Shown here in pieces: positions 38,017-38,154 of a stretch of 38,154 nucleotides of DNA (positions are counted from its first letter, which is position 1; every line of letters begins with the position of its first letter). Source of the DNA: JALYUS01 sp038231255 (lineage in GTDB: Bacteria > Chloroflexota > Chloroflexia > Thermomicrobiales > JALYUS01); assembly GCA_038231255.1 (NCBI GenBank), contig JBBRLR010000034.1, positions 1 to 38,154 of the forward strand. Direction: 5' to 3'. The notes below the pieces were generated by a model, which worked only from the letters and a program-made list of their open reading frames with translations, had not been told where the DNA came from and searched no databases. Made by a program: the position numbers and the translations under genes.

Positions 38017-38154
38017 CTACAGGGACACTTCGGCAGTCGGGTGTGCCAAGGCGGCGATAATGCGCGGCCAGAGTCCTTGGTCGCACCACAGGCGATATCG
38101 CTTGTACGCCCGGTCCCGCTTGCCGTATTCCTTCGGCATCTCCCGCCACGACAG
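38017..38154 (-). CDS. IS5-type transposase fragment, runs off the window
   Basis: 45 codons on the minus strand, open at the window edge, ending at TAG 38019-38017: LSWREMPKEYGKRDRAYKRYRLWCDQGLWPRIIAALAHPTAEVSL. This is the WRDLPERYG...VYRRFRRW...GLW block of IS5-family (DUF4096) transposases. The frame stops directly after this block, so it is either the first frame of a two-frame transposase or a truncated copy. Sequence between it and the IS1182-type end has no further transposase homology that I can see. Confidence 0.7.
   Translation of the reverse strand: MSWREMPKEYGKRDRAYKRYRLWCDQGLWPRIIAALAHPTAEVSL

Overview
The window is about 38 kb of GC-rich bacterial DNA. It looks like a chromosome segment from a free-living aerobe, most likely Chloroflexota. 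That guess rests on the split b6-type cytochrome b complex, the lipoproteins with Pro/Thr-rich linkers and the general gene style. No rRNA or other strong phylogenetic marker is present, so the phylum is an inference.

Left part (1-12.6 kb) is core genome. It holds tRNA-fMet, an aberrant tRNA-Cys-like gene, a glycosyltransferase, ridA, tRNA-Val, greA-lysS, and a compact respiratory operon. The operon encodes b6-like cytochrome b, a long subunit IV, a Rieske protein, a membrane-anchored cytochrome c fused to a cupredoxin, and a 48-residue membrane peptide. Together they would form a quinol oxidase module passing electrons to a built-in c heme and copper site. Next come a membrane protein, a zinc-ribbon protein, a gamma-carbonic anhydrase and a thiolase. 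A low-density stretch (11.0-12.5 kb) of small proteins closes this part. Two large palindromic repeats lie between convergent genes at 7847-7908 and 9071-9230.

Middle part (12.6-25 kb) is mostly minus-strand housekeeping: birA, a CBS/CorC protein, prs, glmU, tRNA-Gln, efp, epmA, purF and an AMIN-like lipoprotein, then two tandem tRNA-Ser genes. EF-P keeps Lys34 and sits beside its lysylation enzyme EpmA, which carries an in-frame Asp-Ser microsatellite. A GH15 glucoamylase/trehalase and a DUF3891 protein follow.

Right part (25 kb to the end) is a mobile island. The first 22 codons of comM (Mg-chelatase-like/YifB family) are visible at 24945-25012; after that the reading frame leaves comM and a large serine recombinase lies on the opposite strand. 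The rest of comM is not in the window, so the right junction must lie beyond 38154. The island carries a MerR/Xis-like small HTH protein, GIY-YIG-like and HNH nucleases, and a ribbon-helix-helix repressor facing a WYL-like small protein across an almost consensus pair of overlapping divergent promoters with repeated TGACATCA operators. It also has a lipoprotein-cyclophilin, a tyrosine recombinase, an XRE regulator with a 3-TM protein, an IS1182-type element and an IS5-like fragment. The most notable signals are the comM insertion with its regulatory switch, the permuted-parS palindrome, the C-rich leader motif repeated before island genes, the odd tRNA-Cys, and the XRE/3-TM operon.
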